Positions 1 through 11,800 of a stretch of 64,000 nucleotides of DNA are shown piece by piece. The first letter of the stretch is position 1. Each line of letters starts with the position of its first letter. The notes below the pieces were generated by a model, which worked only from the letters and a program-made list of their open reading frames with translations, had not been told where the DNA came from and did not search any database. The stretch spans positions 1,116,001-1,180,000 of the forward strand of contig OZ017761.1 in the NCBI GenBank assembly GCA_963969365.1, written 5' to 3'. Both the position numbers and the translations under genes were made by a program. The DNA comes from Asterochloris sp. CNOR1 (taxonomy: Eukaryota > Chlorophyta > Trebouxiophyceae > Trebouxiales > Trebouxiaceae).

Positions 1-704
1 CAACTCACAAGCTTGGCCTCGAAGTTCACGGGGCCTGCCGCAGCTGAGCCTCACAAATTGCTTGACAACAAGAGTCTGAGCGAAAGGCTTGCCGGACTCC
101 ACATGGCTGCCATCTTACCTATCGAACAAGAGGCTGTGTGTCTCTCAGGTGGCATTTGCTTTGCTCCGAAGGCCTTGTTTGCCTACAGTAACTGGGGACG
201 CACCTATGTCTCGGACTAGTACAGCTTGTGCCTAGTGCCGCGCCTGTCAGGTAGACAAGCACTACCAGACTGGTACACATGCAGGTAGGTGCGTGGAGCC
301 CATGTCGGGGCCAGCTCTGAACTGCATGCCCCTGGCAGGGCCACAAGACATGTGCAGCTGGCCTCACCTGGCGCTTCTGAGTCAGGGCCTGCTGCACCTG
401 CACCCGCGACTCCCTCCGTATGGTGGCATGCAGACGCGCCTCTGTGAAATTTACAATGCTCTCTAGGAGGGGGCTGTCCAGCTCCTCCACAGGCAACTGG
501 CTGCTGAACACCTGCAGAGTTGTAGCTGCATCATTGATGTGGGCACATGGCACTTCCCATGCATGTCAGCAGCAATCTGGGGCAACACACCTCTGCATTG
601 ATCCTGGCAATGGAGTCTGCATCCTCTAGACGTGCCCTGCGAATCCTGAAAGGCCTGCTGTGCTGCAATGCCAGACAGCTGGTCAGCCTCGGCAAAACCT
701 GCAT
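1..704 (-). CDS. GNAT-like N-acetyltransferase, N-terminal part (runs off left edge)
   Basis: Minus-strand gene entering from its start codon at 704 and leaving the window at base 1. Exon 1 (704-591) reads into IRRARLEDADSIARINAE, which resembles the first beta strand and helix of GNAT acetyltransferases (R-x-A-x-x-E-D-A-x-x-I-A-x-I). It is followed by GT-AG introns and in-frame exons at 511-368 and about 188-120. The first 20 residues are basic and hydrophobic with no acidic residues, which would fit an organelle targeting peptide. The acetyl-CoA binding motif (Q/R-x-x-G-x-G/A) is not in the window, so the family call rests on the N-terminus only. Its start codon lies 229 bp from that of the divergent HAD phosphatase, so the two probably share a promoter region. 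The exon nearest the edge is the least certain. An unrelated protein with a similar start cannot be excluded. Confidence 0.45.
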
Positions 705-933
705 GCGCTGCAGGCCATGCCTGCAGGCCAGGAGGTCCTTGCAGGACGGCCTGCTGTGTCCTGCCAGATCTCGCATCGCCCTAACTTGGACGTGGCCTTC
801 CAGTTTCATGATCCAGACTCTGGATGATCCAGACTCTGGATGTTGTGATAGGTGCTTCCAGGCTCTGACATCACACACAGTGGTGCTGCGCAGGCACCAT
901 CATCACTTGCAGCAGTGATTGTCAATCGCAAGC
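705..933. promoter_or_regulatory. Shared 229-bp region between divergent GNAT-like and HAD genes
   Basis: Only 229 bp separate the two start codons, so both 5' untranslated regions and promoters must lie here or inside first exons. A direct repeat of about 15 bp (atgatccagactctg) occurs at about 808-840. No TATA box or other named element could be recognised. Confidence 0.35.
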
Positions 934-3584
934 ATGGGGCAATGTCAGGGTCCCATTGATGTCCTTTTGTTTGATTTGGATGGCTGCCTGTACCCGATCG
1001 AGAACGGCTATGAAGCCCATGTCAGGTACATGTTTTTTCTAATGTGGCATAGCATGCATGCTCATGCAAGAGCATGCCAGGCTCACAGTGTCTGCATGGC
1101 ATGCTGCTGCTATGCAGTTTTGGGGTGCTGCGGTGTGCAAGCAGGTCATGTTGCACTACGCTGGCAAAGGCTGAACCAACAAAGCCTGACATGCTCTGCA
1201 CCGCTTGTAGAGACAACATCTTTGATTTCATGCACCAGCGTCTGGGAGTGCCTCGTGACCAGGCCGAGGCAGTCTGGCGGCCCCTCTTCAAGCAGACAAA
1301 CCAGAGCCTGAAGGTGGGCCTGCCTAGCCATAGAATGTACATGCACCCTGGGCAGCATGCTGTGGCGGACTCTGTCAAATGGTGAGGACCTGGGTATCTG
1401 GAGTGAGACAAGTGCAGGCCTCACAGTGCAGGCCGGGATTCCTGACTCTTCCTGCAGGGGTTGAGAGTTGGTGGCTATGCATTCCAAACTGACGAGTACT
1501 GGTGAGCCCTTTGTTGACGTCAGATTCCCCACTCAACAATTTGAGTGATACATTCAACATCGGCAACACCCCTTGCTGGGCCTGCTGAGGACCTCCTGCT
1601 GCCCCTGCACTTTGAGCCTATGTTGCAAGCATGCACTCTAGCCCTGGTGTGCACTTGCCCCGCAGAGGGGCCACACAGCGCGCCTGACTGTCTGACAGCC
1701 CCTGCCATCTCTGTGACAGGGACTTCATTCGAAAGGATGCTGACAAGTTCCTGAAGCCTGACCCAGAGGTGGACCTGCTCCTGCATGTAGCTTGCGTGGA
1801 TCACTGACTTACCTGTACAAGGGCAGTCAATTGCGAGGTCGTGCTGCCTATGGGACAGCGAGCCCCTTTGCCTGAGGCGGGCCTGCCTGTGCCTGCATGC
1901 AAAATGAAAGCAACTGCCGGCCCCCGACTGCATGAGACTGGCATCCTGCTGCATGCACCTTGACTTTACTGAAGATCACTCACAAACCTGCTCTCGCATG
2001 CTCTTCAATGACCAGGGGCCTCCAATCCTGAGTCATGGCAATTTTGTGCATGCACTGGTGTATTCTCAGCAGGAAGTGTCAGGCCCTGCTCAGACATAGT
2101 TCAGGCAGCCTGCAGCCACCACCAGCATCAGTGTCAGTATGGGCACCACCACTGCCTGTATGCGTGCAGGTCAGGGCGTGCCTGCAGAGCCTGCCCCAGC
2201 GGAAGTGGCTGCTGACCAACTGCAACGAGAAGCATGCAGGGATTGCTCTCGAGCTGCTTGGACTGCAGGTCAGCATTCTTGCTGTGGCCATCTCCGTCAT
2301 GCCAAGAGCTTGTGCATCAGGCTGCACAGGCAGCATCCCGGTTGATCTGCAATGGAATGATCTGCGGGGTGGCAGTGCTGTTCAGGCTACCTGCATGCAG
2401 ACAGGCTCTGCTGCAGCAGGACAGGGCAGGTGGTGCCGAAATGGTACTGCAGCAGCTCAAGCACCAAGTGGGCACTGCTGTTGAGTCCAGCTACAGCATA
2501 TGTGGCAGCCTGCTTCGACAGTGCTGCGCAATGCACCATGCCAGAGCTACCCTGGCGCTCATCAAGTACAGGTGGGCAGTGCTCTGGAGGCCACCTGCGG
2601 CACGCATGCAGCTGCACTGCAAACCCAATAGAGCAGCTGACTACGTGATGCAGGAAACTGGCTGAAGGCCATGTCTTCCCTGCAATTAAGCTGCAGCCAC
2701 ACGTTAACACTGCCAGCATCATATGCTCTCTGCAGGGTCCTGGAAAGGACCAGCGAGACAAACTGCATAAACAGGGCCATGTGTCCAAGGCTGCTGCCAC
2801 TTGTTCATGTAGAAGTGTTTCAAGGATGCCATCTCTGCACTTGTGTCTGTCTGGCCTGCAGGATCAATTTGATGGCGTCCTGGGTGCCAACTTTATGGGT
2901 GACTTCTGCAAGCCAGACCCAGAGGCCTTTGAGAAGGTGAGAGGGCTGCTCCTGCTGCCTGCAGCCTGTGCAGCTTGCTTCTGTGCAGCACAGACGCAGC
3001 TTGGTGCAGCCATGCACAGTGCAATCCACTGAGCTCCAGGAGCCGTCAGGCGGATTGCTGATGAGTGCCGCTGCCAGAAGGTGACAGCCAGGCAGCACTT
3101 CTGGGTACAGCAATCGCAGCAGCATGGCATGAGCCTCTTGACTGCTGCCTGTATGTCAACAGAGCCTGGATACTGCTGCTCTGGAATTGCAGGTCTTCAA
3201 GTGCATTGGAGCCGTTCCATCCAGGACTGCCATGTTTGAGGACTCCCTAAAAAATCTGGTACAGGTCAGTAAGACAGTCAAGCGCTCCGTGAAACATTCT
3301 GTGGCACGACCACCTTGACGTTCTGCACGGCAATTGATGGGCAGACAACATGTTGCGGGGAGCTCTGTGGCATCCTGTACAGCAGCGCTCGTCAAGCTTG
3401 ACCGCAGGCAGACAACTGTGGGGATCTGCATGCACCGCAATCCAACCTTCTGACTGGTCTGCAGGCAAAGAAGCTGGGACTGGCCACTGTTCTCATAGCC
3501 GGCAAAACAGCACTAGAGGAGCAAGGAACCACTGCCAGGTGCGGCTGTGAGGCTCAGACTATCCCCGTGAAGCAGCTGTCATGA
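934..3584 (+). CDS. HAD-superfamily phosphatase, SDT1/PHM8-type pyrimidine 5'-nucleotidase
   Basis: Eight exons: 934-1025, 1211-1313, 1458-1501, 1720-1768, 2170-2268, 2862-2936, 3193-3264 and 3465-3584. All introns are GT-AG with matching phases, giving 217 residues. HAD motif I is LLFDLDGCLYP, with nucleophile Asp14 and acid/base Asp16. Motif II is LLTNCNEKHA, the motif III lysine is in GDFCKPDPEAF, and motif IV is AMFEDSLKN. The DLDGCLYP signature and overall layout match the SDT1/PHM8 subfamily (HAD IA variant 3), which dephosphorylates pyrimidine nucleoside monophosphates or lysophosphatidic acid. Substrate is inferred from the family only. An in-frame TTG upstream (919) is not used as the start because ATG 934 is the first ATG of the exon. 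No targeting signal is seen, so a cytosolic enzyme is likely. Confidence 0.88.
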
Positions 3585-5889
3585 GAACATTCTTGGAGTG
3601 CAGTGCTGAATTCAGGCAGCTGGCAGCATGCACATGTTGGGTAGCTGCTATGTGAGCACAGACAGGCATTCTGCTCTGCCCATACCCCTGTTGCAAATGG
3701 GAGCCAAGCAAGCCACCTGGCTTCTCTGGTAGAGAGGCTCAAAGGGAAGCGTTCACATCAGAAAGCCAGGCTGGCCCTGTATGCACATCTGGTACTTGTC
3801 AGAATCAAACAAAAGAACATGACTGACATGAGTGGCTGCCCAGCTGCAGCGCGCTGGACCAGACCAAGCGCCCAGAAGCAGTTGACGCAGTGATCAGGAA
3901 GCCCTGCGAGTCTGGACTTCGACAACACCTTCCCCAGCTTTGGATATCATGAACTCTGAAATGGCAGGCCCAGCCTCATCGCTTTGCTCAGGGTGCTTGA
4001 CCAGCTTGCATGTGGCCTGCAAAGCAACCCTCCCTTACAGGCAAATTCAGACTCCAGGTGCCAGAACAGCGATGTCAACAGACAGAACTCTGAGTTTGGG
4101 ACCATTGCATGAATTCAGTTTTAGCATCTGTGGTTGCACTGCTCCACTCCTGAGGCCTCCAGATGGAGGAAGCAAGGTATCTTGCCTGCCCATCTGCAGC
4201 AGAAAAGGCCACAGAGTTGCTGGCAGGCCACTGCCATTCAGCTGCTGCACAAGGGCAGCTAGGCATCAAGTGACTAAGAGCACAGGAAAAGGAGCCACTC
4301 AGTTGCTACCAAGGGCATTCCCAAAGGCCACTTGGTGGCTGGCAGGCTAGGCAGGAGGGCCGCACGACAGCAAGACGGAGCACAAGCAGTCACTCGCCTA
4401 GATGTCCAGCGTGGCCTCGTCTCCAGGCACAGATTGTCAGATGGCGTTGTGGATCTGGCGAATTTGGTGTAGGGTGGCGGCTGCATGAGAAGCCAATGGA
4501 GCGTGAGCCTAGAGTTGACTCTTGAGCGCACCAGCTCAGTGAGCTTAGCTACGGTCAGCAGGCTGTCACAGAGAGCCTATGACCAACCAGAATCCTCTCA
4601 TCACCTGTCACGCCGAGCAAAATGATATTCCAGACGATCTGCAGCGGGACAGGAGACATTCAGCACTGCAGTCTGGGCCAGTGACAGTTCTGCAGTCCCA
4701 CTGCAATATGATATCTTTGCTGCCAAACATGGCTGACTTCAGCGGCAAGCTGGTGAGCAGCACACCATGTCACCAACTCCAAACAACAGGGCTCAATACA
4801 TGGCTGCCAGAAGCGCATCTGCAAATGAACGAAGGCTGGCCCGTTGGACTGCAAGCATCAGATTGTGAAGCCACTGACCAGGAAGATCAGCAGGCCCAGC
4901 GTAATCTTCTCTGATGTCTCACTCATTGCGCCCTGTCTGTCTGACTGGTGAGCCTGGTTGGCAGCTGACAAACTCAATGAACAAGAGAAGAAGGAAACCG
5001 GAAAGACTCTAAATCAGTGTGAAGTGATCATTGCCAACAGCTGCAGTTGGCCTCTGAGGCAGGTGCAACCAGGGGCTCGCTCCTGACTTGCTCTGCTCAC
5101 AATGGTGGTGCAGGTTTGTGCTGAATGGTCAAACATGAACGTGTGAAACATGCTGATGGCGCAGGCCTCCCAATTGCCCACACGAAGCGGCGGTGAAGTG
5201 CATGCATAACATGCAGGCAATGCAGAATGTGTTGCAAGTACAAAATGTGGCTAGCACACCTCTGTGCACCTACGATGGCCCACTCCCTGGAGGCAGCCAC
5301 CCCAAGGCCGTCAGCCTTTGCATCTGAAATGCTCATCATGAGGGTTCACTGTGATGGCAGCTTGTGAAGGCAAAAGCTGCCATGATCACTGGCAGCGTGT
5401 ATTGCTTCATGCAAGTCTGCCTTGGCAAGGGTGTGCAAAGCAGTTTTTGAAGTTGATGGAGCTGAAAGACCTGCACTAAGATCAGTGCTTTGGATACTGA
5501 GTTGACAAATGTCATGGTCTTGCTGACCGTCAATCGCCTTGCCGTGAGACTGCTGGGCTATCTGAGCACTAACATTGACAATTCAGCTTCAAAGCAGTTT
5601 GACGGCTCAGCCAGACCATGACATTCAAAACAACACTGAGGAGGCAGTGCAAGCTGACAATTGAATTAGAGTATCAGAACAGGAGCTTGAACTCGGCCGG
5701 TGCCGGCCACTGTCTAGTGTTTCTGAGTGTCACTCAGTCATGTTGAAGGAGGGCCATTGCGGCTCTGTGGTCCACACTGGGGCTGTGCACAAGCATTGCA
5801 GGAGGTTGCATGGACTTTCATGTGCAAATGCACTAGCCCGTTTGCTTTTCAGGGGGTTCTCCGTGCTCTAAAGCTTGCTGAAAAGAACT
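3585..5889. other. Gene-free stretch between converging 3' ends
   Basis: About 2.3 kb between the stop codons of the HAD gene (+) and the guanylyl cyclase (-). Open frames are short and show no recognisable family or splice-linked exons. It probably holds the 3' untranslated regions of both genes and spacer DNA. I see no repeat array, RNA gene or mobile element here. Confidence 0.5.
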
Positions 5890-8800
5890 CTAGCTGCTAC
5901 TCTTCTCCAGATCAGTGAAAGAGACAGGCTTGCCTGCTAGTACCCGCCTGGCAAGCGCAGTCTCGGCTGCACGATAGGGGACCAGGCTGTTGGCTGTGGC
6001 CCTGTCGGCAGATGAAGCAGACTGTTGCACGCCATCGCCTTCGTCCGAGCTGAGCCTGGGCTGCGGGGCCGGTAGCTCGCTTGCGGCAGACATGTACATC
6101 TGAGGGGGTGAGGATGCGCTCTGCGGCTCGCCCCCACTCGGCTGGGTCTGATGGCGGGCTGCAAGGTTCAAGCTGCTGCGACGGCTCTTGCATTGGCTGT
6201 TTCTTCTGGAAGAGCTGCTGCGGCGGATGTCCTGCTCATTGCTTGCCCCAGCAGCATCAGTGAAGGGGTTGTGGCGGCCTGATGAGCTGATGCGAGGTTC
6301 GAGTTTATGATCAGCCTGCAGGCAGCCGCAAGTGCTACGGGCATCAAAGCTGCTGCTGGCAGCATGCTGTCCAAGCGCTAGCCCCCTCAGAGAAGCCCCC
6401 AATGGCACAGGCAACAATGGGGATGCAAGGCGGCAGCACCATCGTGACTAGGCTGCAGGCTTAACAGCTGCTGCAGACCACAGGCAGGCAGTGCATGAGA
6501 GATGCCCCAGATGAGCCGGAGACACAACAAGGCAGCAAAGCTGCCAAAAGTTGGAGCCTGGTGCGCAACAGGTACAGATGCACCAGAAACTACACTGCAG
6601 ATGCAGGCTTTCATGTGCACTTGGAATGTGCACAGCTCACATGAATGGTCAGGAAGTAGGTGGTCATCACACCCTTTCCCTTCACTGTCAGGGGATCCCT
6701 CTGCACAATCCGATCCTGCACGTGGACACTTTGCTGACACAATCATTCGTTTGGACGAGTACTGCAAAGCTGCAGCAGAATGCGCGTGTCCATGTGTCAT
6801 CAGCAGGGTGACCAGGGGAGCTCAAACACTGCCAGGGCTGGCTTCATATCCTCACAACTGCAAGGCGACTTACAGCCATCTGAGGTGCCTGAGCGAGCAG
6901 CAGCTCAGCTGCCATTCTGCTCATCTGGATGACGTTGCTGAGGCTAGTGGACTCCATGCGGCTGGCCACGTTCACGGTGTCCCCTGCAGCACAGGTGCCA
7001 GCACTGTTCACCTTGCATGTGGGACCAGTTCTGGCACTGTGGAGCTCCACAGTGAGTCTTGAGCAAGGCCAGGCTGCACAGCAAGGCGGGCACACAACAA
7101 CACATCACAGCGCAAGTGAGGAGGCTGCCAGCAGTGTGCCCCTCATCTGCCTGTGCAGTCACGAATATGTCAGTCGCCGCAGACCATAGCCCTCACCAAA
7201 GAGGCAGTAGCGGGGGTTGGTGTTGCCCACCACGCTGGCAACAACAGGCCCCGAGTGGAAGCCGGCCCTGATGCTGACGCACCTGCAGCATCATGGCGCT
7301 TGCTGAAAGGCATACTCAGGGAGCGCAGGACCACAGGTAGCGACCACAAACAGGTGCCCCAGCTAGACGGCTGCTCTTGGTGCCAATCTGCAGATGTCCA
7401 AGAGGTCTGTTTGCTGAGGCTCATGCAGCTCTGTATGGAGTCCCTCACCCCATGGAGGGGTCATTCTCCTTGATGGGCACCAGGTTGGCAGCCATCACAG
7501 CATCGATGGCAAAGTGTGCGATCCTTATTACGTGGTCAGGCTGCGGCTCCCTGAGGTTGGCAACCGTCATGTAGCTGTCACCTGAAGGGGAGAAGCCACC
7601 CTGACAGGAGGCCAAAGGATGTGAGAAAGGCTTGCAGCACCAGAAGCGGCTGGTGCGTGCCATGCTGAGTGAGGTGTCTTCCCTAGGCCTGCATTGAGTC
7701 TGCGCTGAGCAGACCAGGGGCGAATGTGCCATGCTGCCCCCAGTGCACAGGTAGGCCAGGCCAAGTGCAGATGCCTTACCAATGGTCTCCACCTTGAAGA
7801 GATCATGCTTCTCTGCAAGAGCGTCAAAGGCCTGATACAGCCTGTCTAGCATGAGCATGACCTGTAGTCACAGCACTTGCAGTCAGCTTCAAGGTCAATG
7901 TGGGCACAATGACAGGCCATGTCATCTGCTACTGTACCCTGGACCATGCCAGCACAGCTAGCACACATGCAGGTAACAAGTTGAGCTTCAGCACATCCTT
8001 GGCTGCGTGCACTAGTGCAAACCTCGCGAGGTGCCAACACGCTAGAGATGTGTGTAAAGTTTACAATGTCGCTGAAGAAGACAGTTACACAGGGATAGAA
8101 TTCTGGCTCCACAGGCCTCCCCTCCTTCAAAGCCGCAGACACCTGCAGATGAGAGATCCAAATGAGGACTATGGGGACCAGATGCAGCACAGAAGCAGGC
8201 AGTCAGCACGATGCTGCCTATACTCATACAGCTTGTGCAGGGCTGCGTTCGAGGCACTGCCCTCTGGCCTGCCCTTCAAGCAGTACTTGGTCTGAGAATG
8301 CCAGCCAAGCAGTCTCTAGCGCAGCGCAACATGCAGCCAGTGGCTGACCTTCTGAGGCAGCATCTGGTCTATCAAGCGCTTCTCACTGGCCCGCTTCCTG
8401 GCCAACGCCTCTGCTGCTGTGCAGTGGAAGGTGGCCTGGGAGAAGGCCACTAAGCGAGCCTTGATCTCCTTGAATGAGGGCCGGGCATTGGGGTCCTGCA
8501 AAATGGTGGGAACATGTGAGCAGGTCTGCAAGGCGCCAATGCTACAGTAGGTCCTGCAGGAAGGGGTGCCCTGTAAGAGCAGGAATGAGAGCAGGAGGAC
8601 CAGCCATTGGTCCTGCAAGACTGCGGCCTTTTGAACAATCTAGCACTTGGGCAAGGCCCTGCTGCTACAGGAGGGAACCATGTGGACTCCTGGACGCCAG
8701 AAAAAGCTGGACACTGGGGGTCCTGCAGCACAGGCCATAGTGGCAAGGTGAGCTGGAAAGCTGGCGATGCTGCTGCAAACAGGCATGTGACCAGGAGGCC

Positions 8801-11800
8801 TGGGCCTTGGAGTTCTGCAGAGAGGGTGCGCCAAGCCAAGGGACCAAGGGAGGGCACACAGCAGCTGCCACAGGACGGGCATGGCAGCATCTTTGAGCAA
8901 GCAGGTCAGCCAGCACACCGCCTATTGTAGCACATGGTGGGACACATGAGCGGCAGCAAGACCCAAGTGCAAGGTGTGGTGCAGAGGAGCAGTGCACGCA
9001 GCTTGTGTACTTTCTTCCCCCTTCTGACAGTGACCAGCTGACATTCGCATTGGTACAGAAGACCTGCTTGATCACCAGCCCTCTCACAGTGCAGTGCAGA
9101 CTCCAGCAGCAGACCTGAGCACAGCAGATGCTGATGACTTTGTCAAGATCCTCATGCTGAAGGTTGGAAGCCTTGACCACAGCTTGCCTCTGTGACGGGC
9201 GTCGCCTTCGCTCAGCAAAGTCCATGGTGATCTCCTGTGCACAACAGCCCAAGTGAGCACACTGCCTGCTCACGCACAAATATGTAGGGTAGCAATCTGG
9301 GTAGCAGTTGTATGAATGTCGATGATGGGGCAAAATGCCTTGATGGTGAATACCTCCATTTCACTGACAGTGGGCTTCCTTCTCAGCACAACCTCGTGCA
9401 TCAGCCTGCCAAAGGCGTACACGTCGCTGGCCTTGGTGGGCTGGCCACCTGACAGCAGCTCAGGGGCTACCCATGGTGGGTGGTGCCGGTCTGTTTGCGC
9501 GCCATGCCGCTGCCAATCACGTTCGTGGGGCGCAGCCTGCAGCAGAACGGCTCTGTGTTTGTGTGATGCTGAGGTGATGGGGTCATGTTGCTGAAACGGC
9601 AAGCAGCCATCCTGCCTGCGTTGACTAGCCAGAGCTGCTGCTTGGCAGTCAGGTCAAGCCACTGCGGAGGCAGGCTTGAGTTTGCAGGCGTCGAGGTTAC
9701 ATGCTGGAAAGGGCAAGGACCGCTGCTTGCAGCCCCAGTCCAAGCAAATGTTGGCGGCAGGTGTTACCTTGGGGTCTACGTGTATGTGAACCAGAGAGGC
9801 GCGGTAGTGCTGGTCCAGCAGCACTTTGCGAGTGGTCAGCTCGCGGTGCAGAATCGGGGGCTCAGCATGGTGCAGGTACTGCAGCAGATCAGCAGGTGCC
9901 ATCAGGTGGACAAGCGCAGATGCGTGCCTGCAGGGCCATACTATTGCCTTTGCACATGGCAAGCTCAAAGGGCAAAATGTTGCCTGCCAAGAAGGGCTTG
10001 TGAGGCTGCAGTGACATATTCCTCTCCTTCCCCTCGGGCTCACCTTCATGGCGATACAGATATCTTTCAGGATTATGAGTGCCATCTCAATGTCAATATC
10101 TATGGCTGGGTTGCGCAGCAGATCACGAAGGGCACCGCGCTGCATGCACACTGATGCCTGCAACCACAAGTGACACTGCATCCGGTTTAGTGCGCTGCTG
10201 CTCTTCAACACGTAGTGATGTATTGCTGAGCAGGCTGACTGACAATGCCTTCAGTCCGGTTGCACATGAGGAAGGTGAGAGCACAGACAGCGCACCAACA
10301 GGAGATCGCCTGTGCTGGGCTCAATGCTTGTGCCCCTGCAGGCCAGCAGAGTACATGCAGGTCCTCAAGCATTGACTGTCTGGCAAAATTACATGTGCAG
10401 CCGAAGCAAGGCACAGGGCAACTCACATGACAGCCACAATGTTGGGGTGCCTGAGCTTGGTGCGGGCCTTTACATCGCGCAGAACCTGCATGACGGGTGC
10501 AAGCATTCCTCAGGAGGCGGACTGATGCTGCAGAGTGGCTGCAGGCATGCTTCCAGGTGGCTCTTGCAAGTGACACGGATGCTGACGCTCCTTGCAGATG
10601 ATGGCGCACATCATGGCATTGCAGGACATTGGCATGGCATGCATGCCCAGGCAGCGCTTTGGAAGTTGTGGCCAGGATGTTGGTATGCCATGTGTGAAAA
10701 GACACACGTGCAGATATTCCACCTGCTGCTGGGCTACGTGCTGATGCCAGCAGCATTGACCAGGCTCTGCAGCCGATGACATGGCCACATGCACAGCGCT
10801 GATCAGGAACTGCAGCCAGCTGCTGCTGCACAAACACAAACAGAGAGACAGCTGGGCCTACCCCACCTGCTGCCGGAGCATGCGCTGTCGAAGGCCTGAG
10901 GCATTGAGCAGATACTCCAGCCAGCTGCTGATGCGTGTCTGCAGCTGCCTGCTGAGCCGCCCGATCTGTGCAGGTGTGCCTGCCTGTGGGCCTGCCAGCA
11001 CACCCGTCTGGGGCAAGTGCATGTGCCCGTTCAGGGGCAGCGCACTGGGGCTGCTCAGCAAGTTACTTTGGACACCCTCTGACTCCAGAAACTCAAAGGA
11101 GCGCCTAGTGCCTCCCACAGGGTCGACATCAGCATCAAAAATGGAGGGTGTGCTGGGGCACAGTGACGGCAGCAGTCGCTTGACCGCTACCTGCACCCCG
11201 CAGAACATGCCTGCCAGCACACGTCCGTGCCTGCCCTGACCCAGCACCTCGCTGCACCAGTAACGCAGGAGGGGGTTTAGTGAGGGGCCGCCAAGACTGC
11301 TGGGAGCAAGGGTGGCAGCCTCAACACAAGACAGGACGACCCCTGACCAGTCAGAGCTGCATGCGCTCAAAGTGCTGCCATTGCTAGAGGAGATGCATTA
11401 CAGAGCAGCGGCAAGAGTCTGCAGAGCGCATGGCATGCTGACATGGTAGCCTGGTGCTTGTCACAGGTGGCCGACCAGGTGGCACAACGGCTGCTGGGGC
11501 AGGCACTCCCCAACCCGCCATAGCCAGACGGCTATTGTGGCAGTGGGTAGGGCTCAGGTCTGCATAGCGTGAAGCCCTCAACTCCCACCTTGAGGGCTTC
11601 AGGTTCAGTTCTGCGTAGTCAATGAAACCCGGCATCGCCCTGCGCAGCTTGTGCTTCAGGCGCCGCAGCCAGACCCATGTCCCCAGCCCCAGGAGGAAGA
11701 CGCCGGCCAGAATGGAAAGGGCAATGATGACTGCCAAGGCCCCCAGCCCAAGCCCTGCTGCCGCAGCTGCCTGCGCCTGGGAAGCTGAACAGATGCTGCA

